From Pseudobutyrivibrio sp. (GTDB lineage: Bacteria; Bacillota; Clostridia; Lachnospirales; Lachnospiraceae), in contig JAFYYR010000029.1 of NCBI GenBank assembly GCA_017557435.1, positions 221,457 to 285,456 of the forward strand: 64,000 nt of DNA. Reading direction: 5' to 3'. This document shows positions 35,969-44,895 of the stretch, one piece after another (the first letter of the stretch is position 1; each line of letters begins with the position of its first letter). A model generated the notes under the pieces. It was not told the DNA's origin. It searched no databases and saw nothing but the letters and a program-made list of their open reading frames with translations. The translations under genes and the position numbers were made by a program.

Positions 35969-36865
35969 ATGAAGAAAAAAATATCATTACTTTTATGCAC
36001 CTTGGCACTTGCTCTGGGTATGACAGCTTGTGGAGAACTTAAGGCTTCAGATGAACTTGCTGGTCGTAAAGTATCTTCTTATCGTAAAGAAGTTACTGAT
36101 TACATGGCATCATTTGGAGATGATTTAGCAGGCGACCATAGTACAGCATCTAAACAGGATTATCTTAATTGGTTGGATGCTCAGGTAGCTGCTCAATTTG
36201 GCGAAGGCACTACATTTGAAATGTTTTTAGCTAGTTACAACATGTCATTAGATGATTATATGGCTCAGGAGTACGCTAATGTTGAAGCTGCTGTTTTTGA
36301 TGATGCGCTTAAATTAAAGTACTCTATTGATTTATCTGATGACGAGGCTTTGACAACAGTTCTTTACAATGACTTTAATGAATGTCTTAAAGAAGCCGGT
36401 GAATATAAGGGCATAAAAGATTACAGTGTTGAAAAGGCAGGCAAAACTATTACTTCTACAGTTATAGGTGACTTTTCAAAGAGAGATTTAAAGATGACAT
36501 TTGTATATTCGACTCTTGATTCATCTGTTCCTACAGCTATGAATGTAGAGCCAGTATATACACTTGGCGAGATTATGAAGAAGGCAGCGCTTAATACAGT
36601 TATGGGTATCTTAATTGTATTTGTAATGTTAATTGTTATGTCTGCTGTCATTAAATGCTTCGAAATCATTCCAAAGATTGAGAAGAAGCTTAAGGAGAGC
36701 AAGGAGACAGCAGAGGATGTTAAGCCTGTAGCTGCAGCTCCAGTTGCTTCATCTAATAATGAGACAGATGATTTACAGCTTGTAGCTGTTATTGCTGCAG
36801 CAATCGCTGCCAGCACAGGAGCTTCTACAGATTCGTTTGTAGTACGTTCAATTAAGAAAAGATAA
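35969..36865 (+). CDS. OadG-like gamma subunit with lipoprotein N-terminal domain
   Basis: Small membrane subunit of a sodium-translocating decarboxylase fused to an extra exported domain. 298 residues. The N-terminus has a lipoprotein signal with lipobox MTAC (Cys 21) and a ~180-residue extracytoplasmic domain of unknown role. A transmembrane helix near residues 212-232 (GILIVFVMLIVMSAVIK) and a C-terminal Ala/Pro-rich tail (DVKPVAAAPVASS) follow, as in OadG. Classical OadG is ~80-100 residues, so two thirds of this protein is an addition. It lies between the carboxyltransferase and the biotin carrier. Confidence 0.78.
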   Translation: MKKKISLLLCTLALALGMTACGELKASDELAGRKVSSYRKEVTDYMASFGDDLAGDHSTASKQDYLNWLDAQVAAQFGEGTTFEMFLASYNMSLDDYMAQEYANVEAAVFDDALKLKYSIDLSDDEALTTVLYNDFNECLKEAGEYKGIKDYSVEKAGKTITSTVIGDFSKRDLKMTFVYSTLDSSVPTAMNVEPVYTLGEIMKKAALNTVMGILIVFVMLIVMSAVIKCFEIIPKIEKKLKESKETAEDVKPVAAAPVASSNNETDDLQLVAVIAAAIAASTGASTDSFVVRSIKKR

Positions 36866-36888
36866 TCAACTTTTAGGAGGAAATTTCC

Positions 36889-37242
36889 ATGAAAAATTAT
36901 ACAATCACTGTTAATGGAACAGTTTATGATGTAACTGTAGAAGATAAGGGAGGTTCTGGCGTTTCACCAGTTACTCCAGTTGCTGCTCCTAAGGCAGCTG
37001 CAGCTCCTGTAAGCTCAGGTGCTGCTGGTAGCGTTAAAATCGAAGCAGGTGCTGCTGGTAAGGTCGTTAAAATCGCAGCTGCTGCTGGTGCTTCTGTAAA
37101 GAAGGGTGATCCTGTAGTTGTTCTTGAAGTTATGAAGATGGAGACACCTGTTGTTGCACCTCAGGATGGTACTGTTGCATCTATCAATTGCAACGAAGGT
37201 CAGCAGGTTGACGCTGGCGCATTACTTGCAACTATGAACTAA
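36889..37242 (+). CDS. Biotin carboxyl carrier protein of the decarboxylase
   Basis: 117 residues. The C-terminal biotinyl domain has the attachment motif EVMKMET, with Lys near residue 83, and the family end GALLATMN. A flexible Pro/Ala linker (residues ~25-45) precedes it and the N-terminal ~20 residues (NYTITVNGTVYDVTVED) match decarboxylase carriers. It would shuttle CO2 from a carboxyltransferase to the membrane beta subunit. AGGAGG precedes the ATG, and the next gene begins 14 bases on. Confidence 0.93.
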   Translation: MKNYTITVNGTVYDVTVEDKGGSGVSPVTPVAAPKAAAAPVSSGAAGSVKIEAGAAGKVVKIAAAAGASVKKGDPVVVLEVMKMETPVVAPQDGTVASINCNEGQQVDAGALLATMN

Positions 37243-37256
37243 TAGGAGGATTTAAC

Positions 37257-38405
37257 ATGAGTTACGTTGGAGAGACATTGTTGAACCTAGCTCATCAGAC
37301 TGCTTTTTTCAATCTGACCTGGGGTAACTTTGTCATGATAGCGGTTGCTTGTTTCTTCCTATTCCTTGCAATTAAAAAGGGTTATGAGCCACTTTTACTT
37401 TTGCCTATCGCATTTGGTATGTTGCTTGTTAATATCTACCCTGATATTATTGCATCGCCTGAAGAAACCTCTAATGGAGTAGGCGGCTTGCTTTATTATT
37501 TCTATACTCTTGATGAGTATTCAATTCTTCCATCACTTATTTTCATGGGTGTTGGTGCTATGACAGACTTCGGTCCACTTATTGCTAACCCAATCAGCTT
37601 TTGGCTTGGCGCAGCTGCACAGATTGGTATTTTCTCAGCTTATTTGCTTGCAATCCTTTTAGGATTCTCAGATCAGGCTGCTGCTGCAGTTTCAATTATC
37701 GGTGGTGCTGATGGTCCTACATCTATCTTCTTAGCAGGTAAGTTAGGACAGTCTGCATTAATGGGACCTATTGCCGTTGCAGCATATTCTTATATGTCAT
37801 TGGTTCCAATTATTCAGCCTCCAATTATGAAGGCACTTACTACAAAGGAAGAGCGTGCTATTAAGATGGCACAGCTTCGTCCAGTTTCTAAGCTTGAGAA
37901 GATTCTCTTCCCAATTGTAGTTACAATTATTGTATGTTTGATTTTACCTACAACAGCTCCTCTTGTTGGTATGCTTATGTTAGGTAACTTATTTAAGGAG
38001 TCAGGTGTTGTTAATCAGCTTACTGAGACAGCATCAAATGCACTTATGTACATCGTAGTTATCTTACTTGGTACATCAGTTGGTGCTTCAACATCTGCGG
38101 AGGCTTTCATCAACATAGCTACTCTTAAGATTGTAGCTCTTGGTCTTATTGCTTTCATTTTCGGTACAGCAGCCGGAGTTTTATTTGGTAAGATTCTTTG
38201 CCATGTTACTGGCGGAAAGATTAATCCACTTATCGGTTCTGCTGGTGTATCAGCTGTTCCTATGGCAGCACGTGTTTCTCAAAAGGTTGGTGCAGAAGAG
38301 GATCCTACAAACTTCCTTCTCATGCACGCTATGGGACCAAACGTTGCTGGTGTAATTGGTACAGCAGTTGCAGCCGGTGTATTTATGGCTATATTCGGAG
38401 TTTAG
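37257..38405 (+). CDS. oadB: Sodium ion-translocating decarboxylase beta subunit
   Basis: Integral membrane subunit that decarboxylates carboxybiotin and exports sodium. 382 residues, about ten hydrophobic segments. The conserved ion-site motif GGADGPTSIFLAGKL (near residues 153-167) contains the essential Asp, and a second conserved region lies near PLIGSAGVSAVPMAARVSQK. It is shared with oxaloacetate-, methylmalonyl-CoA- and glutaconyl-CoA-decarboxylases, so the symbol denotes family, not substrate. The last gene of the operon is 13 bases downstream. Confidence 0.94.
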   Translation: MSYVGETLLNLAHQTAFFNLTWGNFVMIAVACFFLFLAIKKGYEPLLLLPIAFGMLLVNIYPDIIASPEETSNGVGGLLYYFYTLDEYSILPSLIFMGVGAMTDFGPLIANPISFWLGAAAQIGIFSAYLLAILLGFSDQAAAAVSIIGGADGPTSIFLAGKLGQSALMGPIAVAAYSYMSLVPIIQPPIMKALTTKEERAIKMAQLRPVSKLEKILFPIVVTIIVCLILPTTAPLVGMLMLGNLFKESGVVNQLTETASNALMYIVVILLGTSVGASTSAEAFINIATLKIVALGLIAFIFGTAAGVLFGKILCHVTGGKINPLIGSAGVSAVPMAARVSQKVGAEEDPTNFLLMHAMGPNVAGVIGTAVAAGVFMAIFGV

Positions 38406-38418
38406 GAGGGTAAAATAA

Positions 38419-39837
38419 ATGGCAGATATTAGTCCAAAGCCAGTAAAAATTACTGAGACAATTCTTAGAGACGCTCATCAGTCTCTTATTGCAACCAGAA
38501 TGCCTACCTCTATGATGCTTCCAATCATCGACAAGATGGATAAGGTTGGATACAACGCAGTAGAGTGCTGGGGCGGTGCTACATTCGATGCTTCACTTCG
38601 TTTCCTTAAGGAAGATCCATGGGAGAGACTTAGAAAGCTTCGTGATGGCTTCAAGAATACAAAGCTTCAGATGCTTTTCAGAGGCCAGAATATTTTAGGA
38701 TACAGCCAGTATCCAGATGATGTTGTAGAGTATTTCGTACAGAAGTCAATTGCTAATGGTATCGATATCATTCGTATTTTCGACTGCTTAAACGATATTA
38801 GAAACCTTGAGACAGCTGTTAAGGCTACAAATAAGGAAAAGGGTCACGCACAGGTAGCTCTTTCTTATACTCTTGGTGAGGCTTATACGCTTGATTACTG
38901 GAAGGATATTGCAAAGCGTATCGAGGATATGGGTGCAGATTCAATCTGTATCAAGGATATGGCAGGTCTTCTTGTTCCTGCTAAGGCATATGAGCTCGTT
39001 ACAGCTCTTAAGGAGTCAACAAAGCTTCCTATCGAGATGCATACTCACTACACATCTGGTGTTGCTTCAATGACATACCTTAAGGCAGTTGAAGCTGGCG
39101 CAGACATCATTGACTGTGCTATGTCACCATTTGCTCTTGGTACATCTCAGCCAGCTACAGAAGTTATGGCTGCAGCATTCGAGGGCACACCTTATGATAC
39201 AGGATTTGATCAGGAGCTTCTTTCAGAGATCGCTGATTACTTCAGACCATACAGAGAAGAGTGCATCGAAAGCGGTCTTCTTTCTACAAAGGTACTTGGT
39301 GTTAACATCAATACACTTCGTTACCAGGTTCCAGGTGGTATGCTTTCTAACCTTATCAGCCAGTTAAAGGAGCAGGGTAAGGAAGATAAGCTTCGTGAGG
39401 TTCTTGAGGAAGTACCACGTGTACGTAAGGACCTTGGTGAGCCACCACTTGTAACACCTTCATCACAGATCGTAGGTACACAGGCTGTATTTAACGTACT
39501 TATGGGTGAGAGATATAAGGTTGCTACAGAGCAGACTAAGGATATCTTACTTGGTAAGTATGGTCAGACAGTTAAGCCTTTCAACCCAGATGTAGTTGAG
39601 AAGGTTCTCGGCGCAGACAAGGATAAGGCTATCACATGCCGTCCAGCTGACTTAATTGAGCCAGGTCTTGCTAAGTTCGAAGAGGAGTGCAAGCGCTGGA
39701 AGCAGCAGGATGAGGACGTTCTTTCATATGCTCTTTTCCCAAAGGTTGCTACAGAGTTCTTCGAGTATCGTGAGGCTCAGCAGACAAAGGTTGATCCTAC
39801 AAAGGCAGATAAGGAAAACAAAGCTTATCCAGTTTAA
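38419..39837 (+). CDS. oadA: Oxaloacetate decarboxylase alpha / pyruvate carboxylase B-type carboxyltransferase
   Basis: TIM-barrel carboxyltransferase, 472 residues. Motifs RDAHQSLIATRMPT (N-terminal substrate/metal region), WGGATFDASLRFL, KDMAGLL with the carbamylated-Lys-type site, and MHTHYTSGVASMTYLKA (metal-binding His pair) are all present. The C-terminal region ends without a biotin domain, so the separate carrier at 36889 must serve it. It would transfer the carboxyl of oxaloacetate to biotin, releasing pyruvate. A strong terminator follows. Confidence 0.93.
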   Translation: MADISPKPVKITETILRDAHQSLIATRMPTSMMLPIIDKMDKVGYNAVECWGGATFDASLRFLKEDPWERLRKLRDGFKNTKLQMLFRGQNILGYSQYPDDVVEYFVQKSIANGIDIIRIFDCLNDIRNLETAVKATNKEKGHAQVALSYTLGEAYTLDYWKDIAKRIEDMGADSICIKDMAGLLVPAKAYELVTALKESTKLPIEMHTHYTSGVASMTYLKAVEAGADIIDCAMSPFALGTSQPATEVMAAAFEGTPYDTGFDQELLSEIADYFRPYREECIESGLLSTKVLGVNINTLRYQVPGGMLSNLISQLKEQGKEDKLREVLEEVPRVRKDLGEPPLVTPSSQIVGTQAVFNVLMGERYKVATEQTKDILLGKYGQTVKPFNPDVVEKVLGADKDKAITCRPADLIEPGLAKFEEECKRWKQQDEDVLSYALFPKVATEFFEYREAQQTKVDPTKADKENKAYPV

Positions 39838-39848
39838 TTAATCAATCA

Positions 39849-39888
39849 GTGGAGCGATGCAAGAATTCTTGCATCACTCCCTTTTTTT
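39849..39888 (+). terminator. Intrinsic terminator after the decarboxylase operon
   Basis: GTGGAG-C-GATGCAAG / CTTGCATC-A-CTCC with an AATT loop, followed by seven T. Confidence 0.93.
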
Positions 39889-39925
39889 GTCTATAATTAA
39901 ATTTCCAATAAAGAAAGGAGTTACT

Positions 39926-40840
39926 ATGGCCACTACAACCGATTTAATTACAAAGATTAACGAGAACTACGGCAAGATGTCAAAAGGACAAAAGCTTTTG
40001 GCTAACTATATCATTGATAATTATGACAAGGCTGTTTTCTATACTGCAGCCAAATTAGGTGAGATTATTGGGGTTTCTGAATCTACAGTTGTTAGATTCG
40101 CAGCTTTTATTGGCTATAGTGGATATCCTGAGTTTCAGTCTGCTCTTGAGGAGCTAGTTAGAAACAAGCTTAATTCTTCTGATAGAATTGAGATTACTAA
40201 TGGAGGAATAGAACAAAATGGTGTACTTCGCACTGTTTTATCCTCTGATGCACTTAAAATAAAAAATACTATGGAAAGTATAGATGAGGCTGCTTTTGAA
40301 AATGCTGTAGAGGCACTTTTAAATGCAAGACGTATATACGTAGTAGGCATTCGTACCTGTGCACCGTTGGCTTCATTTTTATCATTCTATTTAAATATGA
40401 TTTTTGATAATGTAATTAACCTGCAGACTAGTTCTACATCAGAATTATTTGAGCAGATGATTCATATTAGTAAGGAAGATGTTATTATTGGCATTTCTTT
40501 CCCTAGATATTCTATGCGTACCTTAAAGGCTCTTGAATTTGCTAATAATAGACTTGCCAATGTAATTACTATTACAGATTCCATTCATTCCCCAATGAAT
40601 CTATATAGTTCTTGTAATTTGATTGCTGAATCAGATATGCATTCTATAGTGGATTCACTTGTGGCACCGCTTTCTGTAATTAATGCTCTTGTGGTAGAGC
40701 TTTGCAATAGAAAGCAATCTGACGTAGCTGCTACACTTGATATGATAGAAAATGTGTGGAATGAGTACCAATTCTATGAGAATGATGAGATAGATTTGGT
40801 AGATGATTCTATTAGAATGACTTATCCAGGAGAATCTTAA
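39926..40840 (+). CDS. MurR/RpiR family transcriptional regulator
   Basis: 304 residues from the ATG with AAAGGAG 5 bases upstream; an upstream in-frame ATG at 39857 lies within the previous terminator and is rejected. The N-terminal helix-turn-helix (AKLGEIIGVSESTVVRFAAFIGYSG) is followed by a C-terminal SIS sugar-phosphate-binding domain (RRIYVVGIRTCAPLASF; GISFPRYSMRTLKALEFA). Such proteins sense sugar phosphates. No sugar genes are adjacent and the stop overlaps the next start by one base, so its target may lie elsewhere. Confidence 0.9.
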   Translation: MATTTDLITKINENYGKMSKGQKLLANYIIDNYDKAVFYTAAKLGEIIGVSESTVVRFAAFIGYSGYPEFQSALEELVRNKLNSSDRIEITNGGIEQNGVLRTVLSSDALKIKNTMESIDEAAFENAVEALLNARRIYVVGIRTCAPLASFLSFYLNMIFDNVINLQTSSTSELFEQMIHISKEDVIIGISFPRYSMRTLKALEFANNRLANVITITDSIHSPMNLYSSCNLIAESDMHSIVDSLVAPLSVINALVVELCNRKQSDVAATLDMIENVWNEYQFYENDEIDLVDDSIRMTYPGES

Positions 40841-42069
40841 TGAGTGAAGTTTTAGTTATAGGTGGTGGCGCTGCCGGCTTGATGGCTGCTTACGCTGCTG
40901 GTAGTTGTGGCCATAAGGTTACTATTCTTGAGAAAAATGAAAAGCTAGGCAAGAAAATATATATAACAGGCAAGGGTAGATGTAATTTTACTAATGCCTG
41001 TGATACAGAAGATTTCTTTAAAAATGTAGTTTCTAATCCTAAATTTTTATACAGTGCTCTTTATACTTTTAATCCTGATTCCATGATAGGATTCGTTGAA
41101 AGTCAGGGCATTCCTACCAAAGTAGAAAGAGGTAATAGAGCATTTCCAGAGTCAGATCATGCATCTGATATTACTAAGGCTCTTGAAAAGGCTATTAAGG
41201 AATACGGTGTGAAAGTAAGACTTCACACAGAGGTTAAGGATATATTGATATTAGATGACAAAGTCACTGGTGTTAAGCTGGCAGACGGTTCTATTCTTAA
41301 TTGCGATAATGTGATTTTATGCACTGGTGGTCTTTCTTATCAGACCACAGGCTCTACTGGTGATGGTCTAAAGTGGGCTAAAAAGATGGGCCTTAAGGTT
41401 ACGGATTGTAGACCAGCACTTGTTCCTTTAAATTGCAAGGAAGCCTATATTCCTGAAATGCAGGGCCTTGCCCTTAAAAATGTTAATCTTACAATCATTG
41501 ACGGGAAGAAGAAGGTTTATGATAGCTTTGGAGAGATGCTTTTTACTCATTTTGGCGTATCAGGACCTTTAGTCTTATCAGCTAGCTCTATTATAGGAAA
41601 AAGACTTCAGGAGACTGGCTCTTTAAAGGCTTTTGTTGATTTAAAGCCAGCACTTTCTGTGGAGGAGCTATCTACCAGAGTTCTTAGAGATTTTAACGAC
41701 AATATGAATAAGCATTTAAGCTCTGTACTTAGAGGGTTACTTCCATCATCAATGGTCCCTGTTTTTATTGAGCTTATGGATTTTGATGATAGTCGTCAGA
41801 TTAATTCGATTACAAAAGAGGAAAGAGCCTCGCTTATATCTCTTTTAAAGGCTTTTCCTTTTACAATTACAGGCCTTAGAGAATATAAAGAGGCTATAAT
41901 CACTCAGGGTGGAATCTCTGTCAAAGAGGTTGACCCATCTACAATGAAATGTAAAAATATAGAAGGACTCTCATTTGCTGGAGAGGTTCTTGATTTGGAT
42001 GCCTTTACCGGAGGGTTTAACTTGCAGATAGCATGGTCTACCGGGTATTTGGCAGGACTTAGTATTTAA
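40840..42069 (+). CDS. HI0933/YhiN-family FAD-dependent oxidoreductase
   Basis: Flavoprotein of unknown substrate, 409 residues. The N-terminal FAD-binding motif GGGAAGLMAAYAAG and the family motif KKIYITGKGRCNFTNAC are followed by the LCTGGLSYQTTGSTGDGLKWAK segment and a C-terminal GEVLDLDAFTGGFNLQIAWSTG motif that closes the FAD site. It commonly lies next to cmk in Clostridia, as here (20 bases apart). One-base overlap with the upstream regulator. Confidence 0.92.
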   Translation: MSEVLVIGGGAAGLMAAYAAGSCGHKVTILEKNEKLGKKIYITGKGRCNFTNACDTEDFFKNVVSNPKFLYSALYTFNPDSMIGFVESQGIPTKVERGNRAFPESDHASDITKALEKAIKEYGVKVRLHTEVKDILILDDKVTGVKLADGSILNCDNVILCTGGLSYQTTGSTGDGLKWAKKMGLKVTDCRPALVPLNCKEAYIPEMQGLALKNVNLTIIDGKKKVYDSFGEMLFTHFGVSGPLVLSASSIIGKRLQETGSLKAFVDLKPALSVEELSTRVLRDFNDNMNKHLSSVLRGLLPSSMVPVFIELMDFDDSRQINSITKEERASLISLLKAFPFTITGLREYKEAIITQGGISVKEVDPSTMKCKNIEGLSFAGEVLDLDAFTGGFNLQIAWSTGYLAGLSI

Positions 42070-42089
42070 TTTTTTGGAGGATATATATT

Positions 42090-42749
42090 ATGGCAATGAA
42101 TGTTGCAATCGATGGACCTGCAGGGGCAGGCAAGTCTACAATAGCTAAGGCTATTGCAGCTAAAATGGGATACGTTTATGTAGATACAGGAGCAATGTAT
42201 AGAGCAATGGCTCTCTATTTCTTGAGAGCAGGTATAGCATCTTCTGATGAGGCTAAGATTAGCTCTGTAGTTGATGACATTTCAGTATCTATTAAATATG
42301 AGGATGGCGCACAGCATGTTATTTTAAATGGTGAGGATGTTACAGGCCTTATCCGTACTGAGGAAGTTGGCAATATGGCTAGCGCTTCATCTGTATACGC
42401 ACCAGTTCGTTCAAAGCTTGTTGCTTTACAGCAGGAATTAGCTAAGACTACTGATGTTATCATGGATGGCCGCGATATTGGTACAGTTGTACTTCCAAAT
42501 GCTGATGTTAAGATTTTTCTTACAGCATCAGTTGAGTGCCGTGCTAAGCGTCGTTACGATGAGCTTGTAGCTAAGGGGCAGGAAGCTGATTTTGATAAAA
42601 TTGCTAAGGATATCGAGGAGAGAGACTATCGAGATTCTCACAGAGAAATCAGCCCACTTAAGCAGGCTGAGGATGCTATTTTAGTAGATAGTTCTGATAT
42701 GACAATCGATGAGGTTGTTAATACTATAATTGGTTACTGCAACAAATAA
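42090..42749 (+). CDS. cmk: Cytidylate kinase
   Basis: Phosphorylates CMP/dCMP. 219 residues. P-loop GPAGAGKST at residues 8-16, DTGAMYRA, the RTEEVG and MDGRDIGTVVLP motifs and a LID Arg-rich stretch (RAKRRYDEL) are all present. GGAGG lies 9 bases before the ATG. Followed by ispH after 20 bases in the conserved cmk-ispH-S1 order. Confidence 0.97.
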   Translation: MAMNVAIDGPAGAGKSTIAKAIAAKMGYVYVDTGAMYRAMALYFLRAGIASSDEAKISSVVDDISVSIKYEDGAQHVILNGEDVTGLIRTEEVGNMASASSVYAPVRSKLVALQQELAKTTDVIMDGRDIGTVVLPNADVKIFLTASVECRAKRRYDELVAKGQEADFDKIAKDIEERDYRDSHREISPLKQAEDAILVDSSDMTIDEVVNTIIGYCNK

Positions 42750-42769
42750 TTTTTTATATTTGAGGTTTT

Positions 42770-43615
42770 ATGAAGGTTACATTAGCTGAATCAGCAGGCT
42801 TTTGCTTTGGAGTACAAAGAGCTGTTGATGTAGTCAAAAAACAAATAGAAGAGGGGCACAAGCCGCTTTATACATATGGCCCAATTATTCATAACGAAGA
42901 GGTTGTCAGAGAATTTGAGGCGAATGGTGTTCAGGTGATGGATGAAAATCATATTGAGGATTATCCGGCAGGGACAGTTATTATTCGTTCTCATGGCGTC
43001 ACCAGACAAGTTGAGGATTTATTAAAATCAAAGGGTCATGAAATAATTGATGCAACCTGTCCATTTGTTAAGAAAATCCATAGAGCTGTGGACGAACATT
43101 CTAAGGCAGGAGAGTACATTGTAATCATTGGAAATCCTGAACATCCTGAGGTTCGGGGCATTGTTGGATGGATAAATGGCGATAATTATTGCGTAATCCC
43201 CAATGAGCAGGCTGCGTGTGATTTTTCAGTTAATTCACGGTTTAATATTTGTATTGTGTCTCAAACCACCTTTAACCATAATAAATTTCAAGAATTAGTT
43301 GAAATTATAAAGCAAAAAGGTTATGATATTATTGTTTTGAATACAATATGCGATGCGACTAACAAAAGGCAGGTAGAGGCTGCCGAAATAGCTTCTAAAG
43401 TTGATGCTATGCTTGTTATTGGAAGCAGAAATTCTTCCAATACACAAAAGTTGTATGAGATATGCAAAACACGATGCAACGATACTTACTATATACAGAC
43501 GGCTGATGATTTCCAGCCTTCTGACCTTGGTTCCATTGAAAGTGTAGGTATTACCGCAGGGGCTTCCACCCCAAACAATATTATCGAGGAGGTTCAAAAG
43601 AAATGTCAGAAATGA
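42770..43615 (+). CDS. ispH: 4-hydroxy-3-methylbut-2-enyl diphosphate reductase (IspH/LytB)
   Basis: Last step of the MEP isoprenoid pathway, with a [4Fe-4S] cluster. 281 residues. The three cluster cysteines are in [11 protein letters not shown] (near residue 12), ATCPFVKK (near 97) and [10 protein letters not shown] (near 194). His of GPIIHNEEV and the active-site Glu-containing region are present, as are the [10 protein letters not shown] and GASTPNNII motifs. The reading frame runs 13 bases into the S1 gene; in many Clostridia the two are fused into one protein, but here they are separate. Confidence 0.97.
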   Translation: MKVTLAESAGFCFGVQRAVDVVKKQIEEGHKPLYTYGPIIHNEEVVREFEANGVQVMDENHIEDYPAGTVIIRSHGVTRQVEDLLKSKGHEIIDATCPFVKKIHRAVDEHSKAGEYIVIIGNPEHPEVRGIVGWINGDNYCVIPNEQAACDFSVNSRFNICIVSQTTFNHNKFQELVEIIKQKGYDIIVLNTICDATNKRQVEAAEIASKVDAMLVIGSRNSSNTQKLYEICKTRCNDTYYIQTADDFQPSDLGSIESVGITAGASTPNNIIEEVQKKCQK

Positions 43616-44721
43616 GTTTTGAACAAATGTTGGAGGAATCATTTAAAACTATACACAATGGAGAGGTAGTAGACGGTACTGTTATTAGCGTTAAGCCAGA
43701 TGAAATCGTTTTAAATATCGGTTATAAGTCAGATGGTATTATTACACGTTCAGAGTACACTAATGAGTCAAACATAGATCTCACTACTGTTGTTAAAGTT
43801 GGTGATCCTTTATCAGCAATCGTTATTAAGGTTAATGACGGTGAGGGTCAGGTTCTTCTTTCTTACAAGAGACTCGCTCAGGAAAAGGGCAACGAGAGAC
43901 TTGCAGAAGCATTTGAGAAGGGAGAGGTTCTTACAGCTACAGTTGATAAGGTTCTTAAGGGTGGACTTACAGTTGTTGTTGATGAGGCTAGAGTGTTTAT
44001 CCCAGCTTCTTTTGTTTCAGATGTTTATGAGAAGGATCTTACTAAGTATCAGGGACAGGAGATTAGCTTCGTAATTACAGAATTCGATCCAAAGCGTCGT
44101 AGAATTATCGGTAACAGAAAGACTCTTCTTGTTGCAGATAAGGCTAAGGCTCAGGAAGAGCTTATGGCTAAGATTGCTGTTGGTCAGGAGTTTGAAGGTA
44201 CAGTTAAGAATGTTAAGGATTTCGGTGCATTCATCGATTTAGGTGGTGCTGATGGTCTTCTTCATATCTCAGAGATGAGCTGGGGCCGTGTTGAGAATCC
44301 TTCTAAGACTCTTAACGTTGGCGATACAATTAAGGTATTTGTTAAGGAAATCAAGGACGGCAAGATTGCACTTTCTTGCAAGTTTGACAATGAGAACCCA
44401 TGGAACGGTGCTGCTGATAAGTACGCAGTAGGCACAGTTGTTAAGGGTAAGGTTGTTCGTATGAAAGACTTCGGTGCTTTCGTAGAGCTTGCTCCTGGAA
44501 TTGATGCACTTCTTCATGTTTCACAGATTTCTAAGGAGCGTATTGAGAAGCCATCTGATGTGCTTTCAATCGGTCAGGATATCGAGGCAAAGGTTGTTGA
44601 GTTCAACGATGATGAGAAGAAGATTAGCCTTTCAATCAAGGCACTTCTTGAGCCAGAGGCATCTGATGATGCTGAGGTTGCTGATGTTAACATCGATGAA
44701 GTTGCAGCTTCTGAAGAGTAA
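43603..44721 (+). CDS. rpsA: Ribosomal protein S1-like protein with four S1 domains
   Basis: RNA-binding protein of 372 residues with four S1 motifs: about residues 17-85 ([20 protein letters not shown]), 100-165, 188-255 ([18 protein letters not shown]) and 273-345 ([18 protein letters not shown]). GAGGAGG lies 10 bases upstream, inside ispH. Firmicutes S1 homologues differ from E. coli S1 in number of domains and in ribosome binding, so whether it is a true ribosomal protein is unsure. The acidic tail ([12 protein letters not shown]) is typical. Two terminators follow. Confidence 0.9.
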   Translation: MSEMSFEQMLEESFKTIHNGEVVDGTVISVKPDEIVLNIGYKSDGIITRSEYTNESNIDLTTVVKVGDPLSAIVIKVNDGEGQVLLSYKRLAQEKGNERLAEAFEKGEVLTATVDKVLKGGLTVVVDEARVFIPASFVSDVYEKDLTKYQGQEISFVITEFDPKRRRIIGNRKTLLVADKAKAQEELMAKIAVGQEFEGTVKNVKDFGAFIDLGGADGLLHISEMSWGRVENPSKTLNVGDTIKVFVKEIKDGKIALSCKFDNENPWNGAADKYAVGTVVKGKVVRMKDFGAFVELAPGIDALLHVSQISKERIEKPSDVLSIGQDIEAKVVEFNDDEKKISLSIKALLEPEASDDAEVADVNIDEVAASEE

Positions 44722-44736
44722 TTCATAGAATTTTAT

Positions 44737-44767
44737 CAGGTCTAGCTATTGCTAGACCTGTTTTTTT
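44737..44767 (+). terminator. First terminator after the S1 gene
   Basis: CAGGTCTAGC / GCTAGACCTG, TATT loop, seven T. Confidence 0.93.
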
Positions 44768-44776
44768 CTTAAATTG

Positions 44777-44805
44777 GAGTTTTGCATAGCAAAACTCTAT
44801 TTTTA
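44777..44805 (+). terminator. Second, tandem terminator after the S1 gene
   Basis: GAGTTTTGC / GCAAAACTC with ATA loop, followed by TATTTTT, only 10 bases after the first terminator. Confidence 0.8.
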
Positions 44806-44895
44806 AAACTCAAAATAATAACAATAAATACACAAATGTTTTGTAAAATGTATTTTAGTCGAACTAGTTATAAATAAATGATAGGAGTTTATAAT

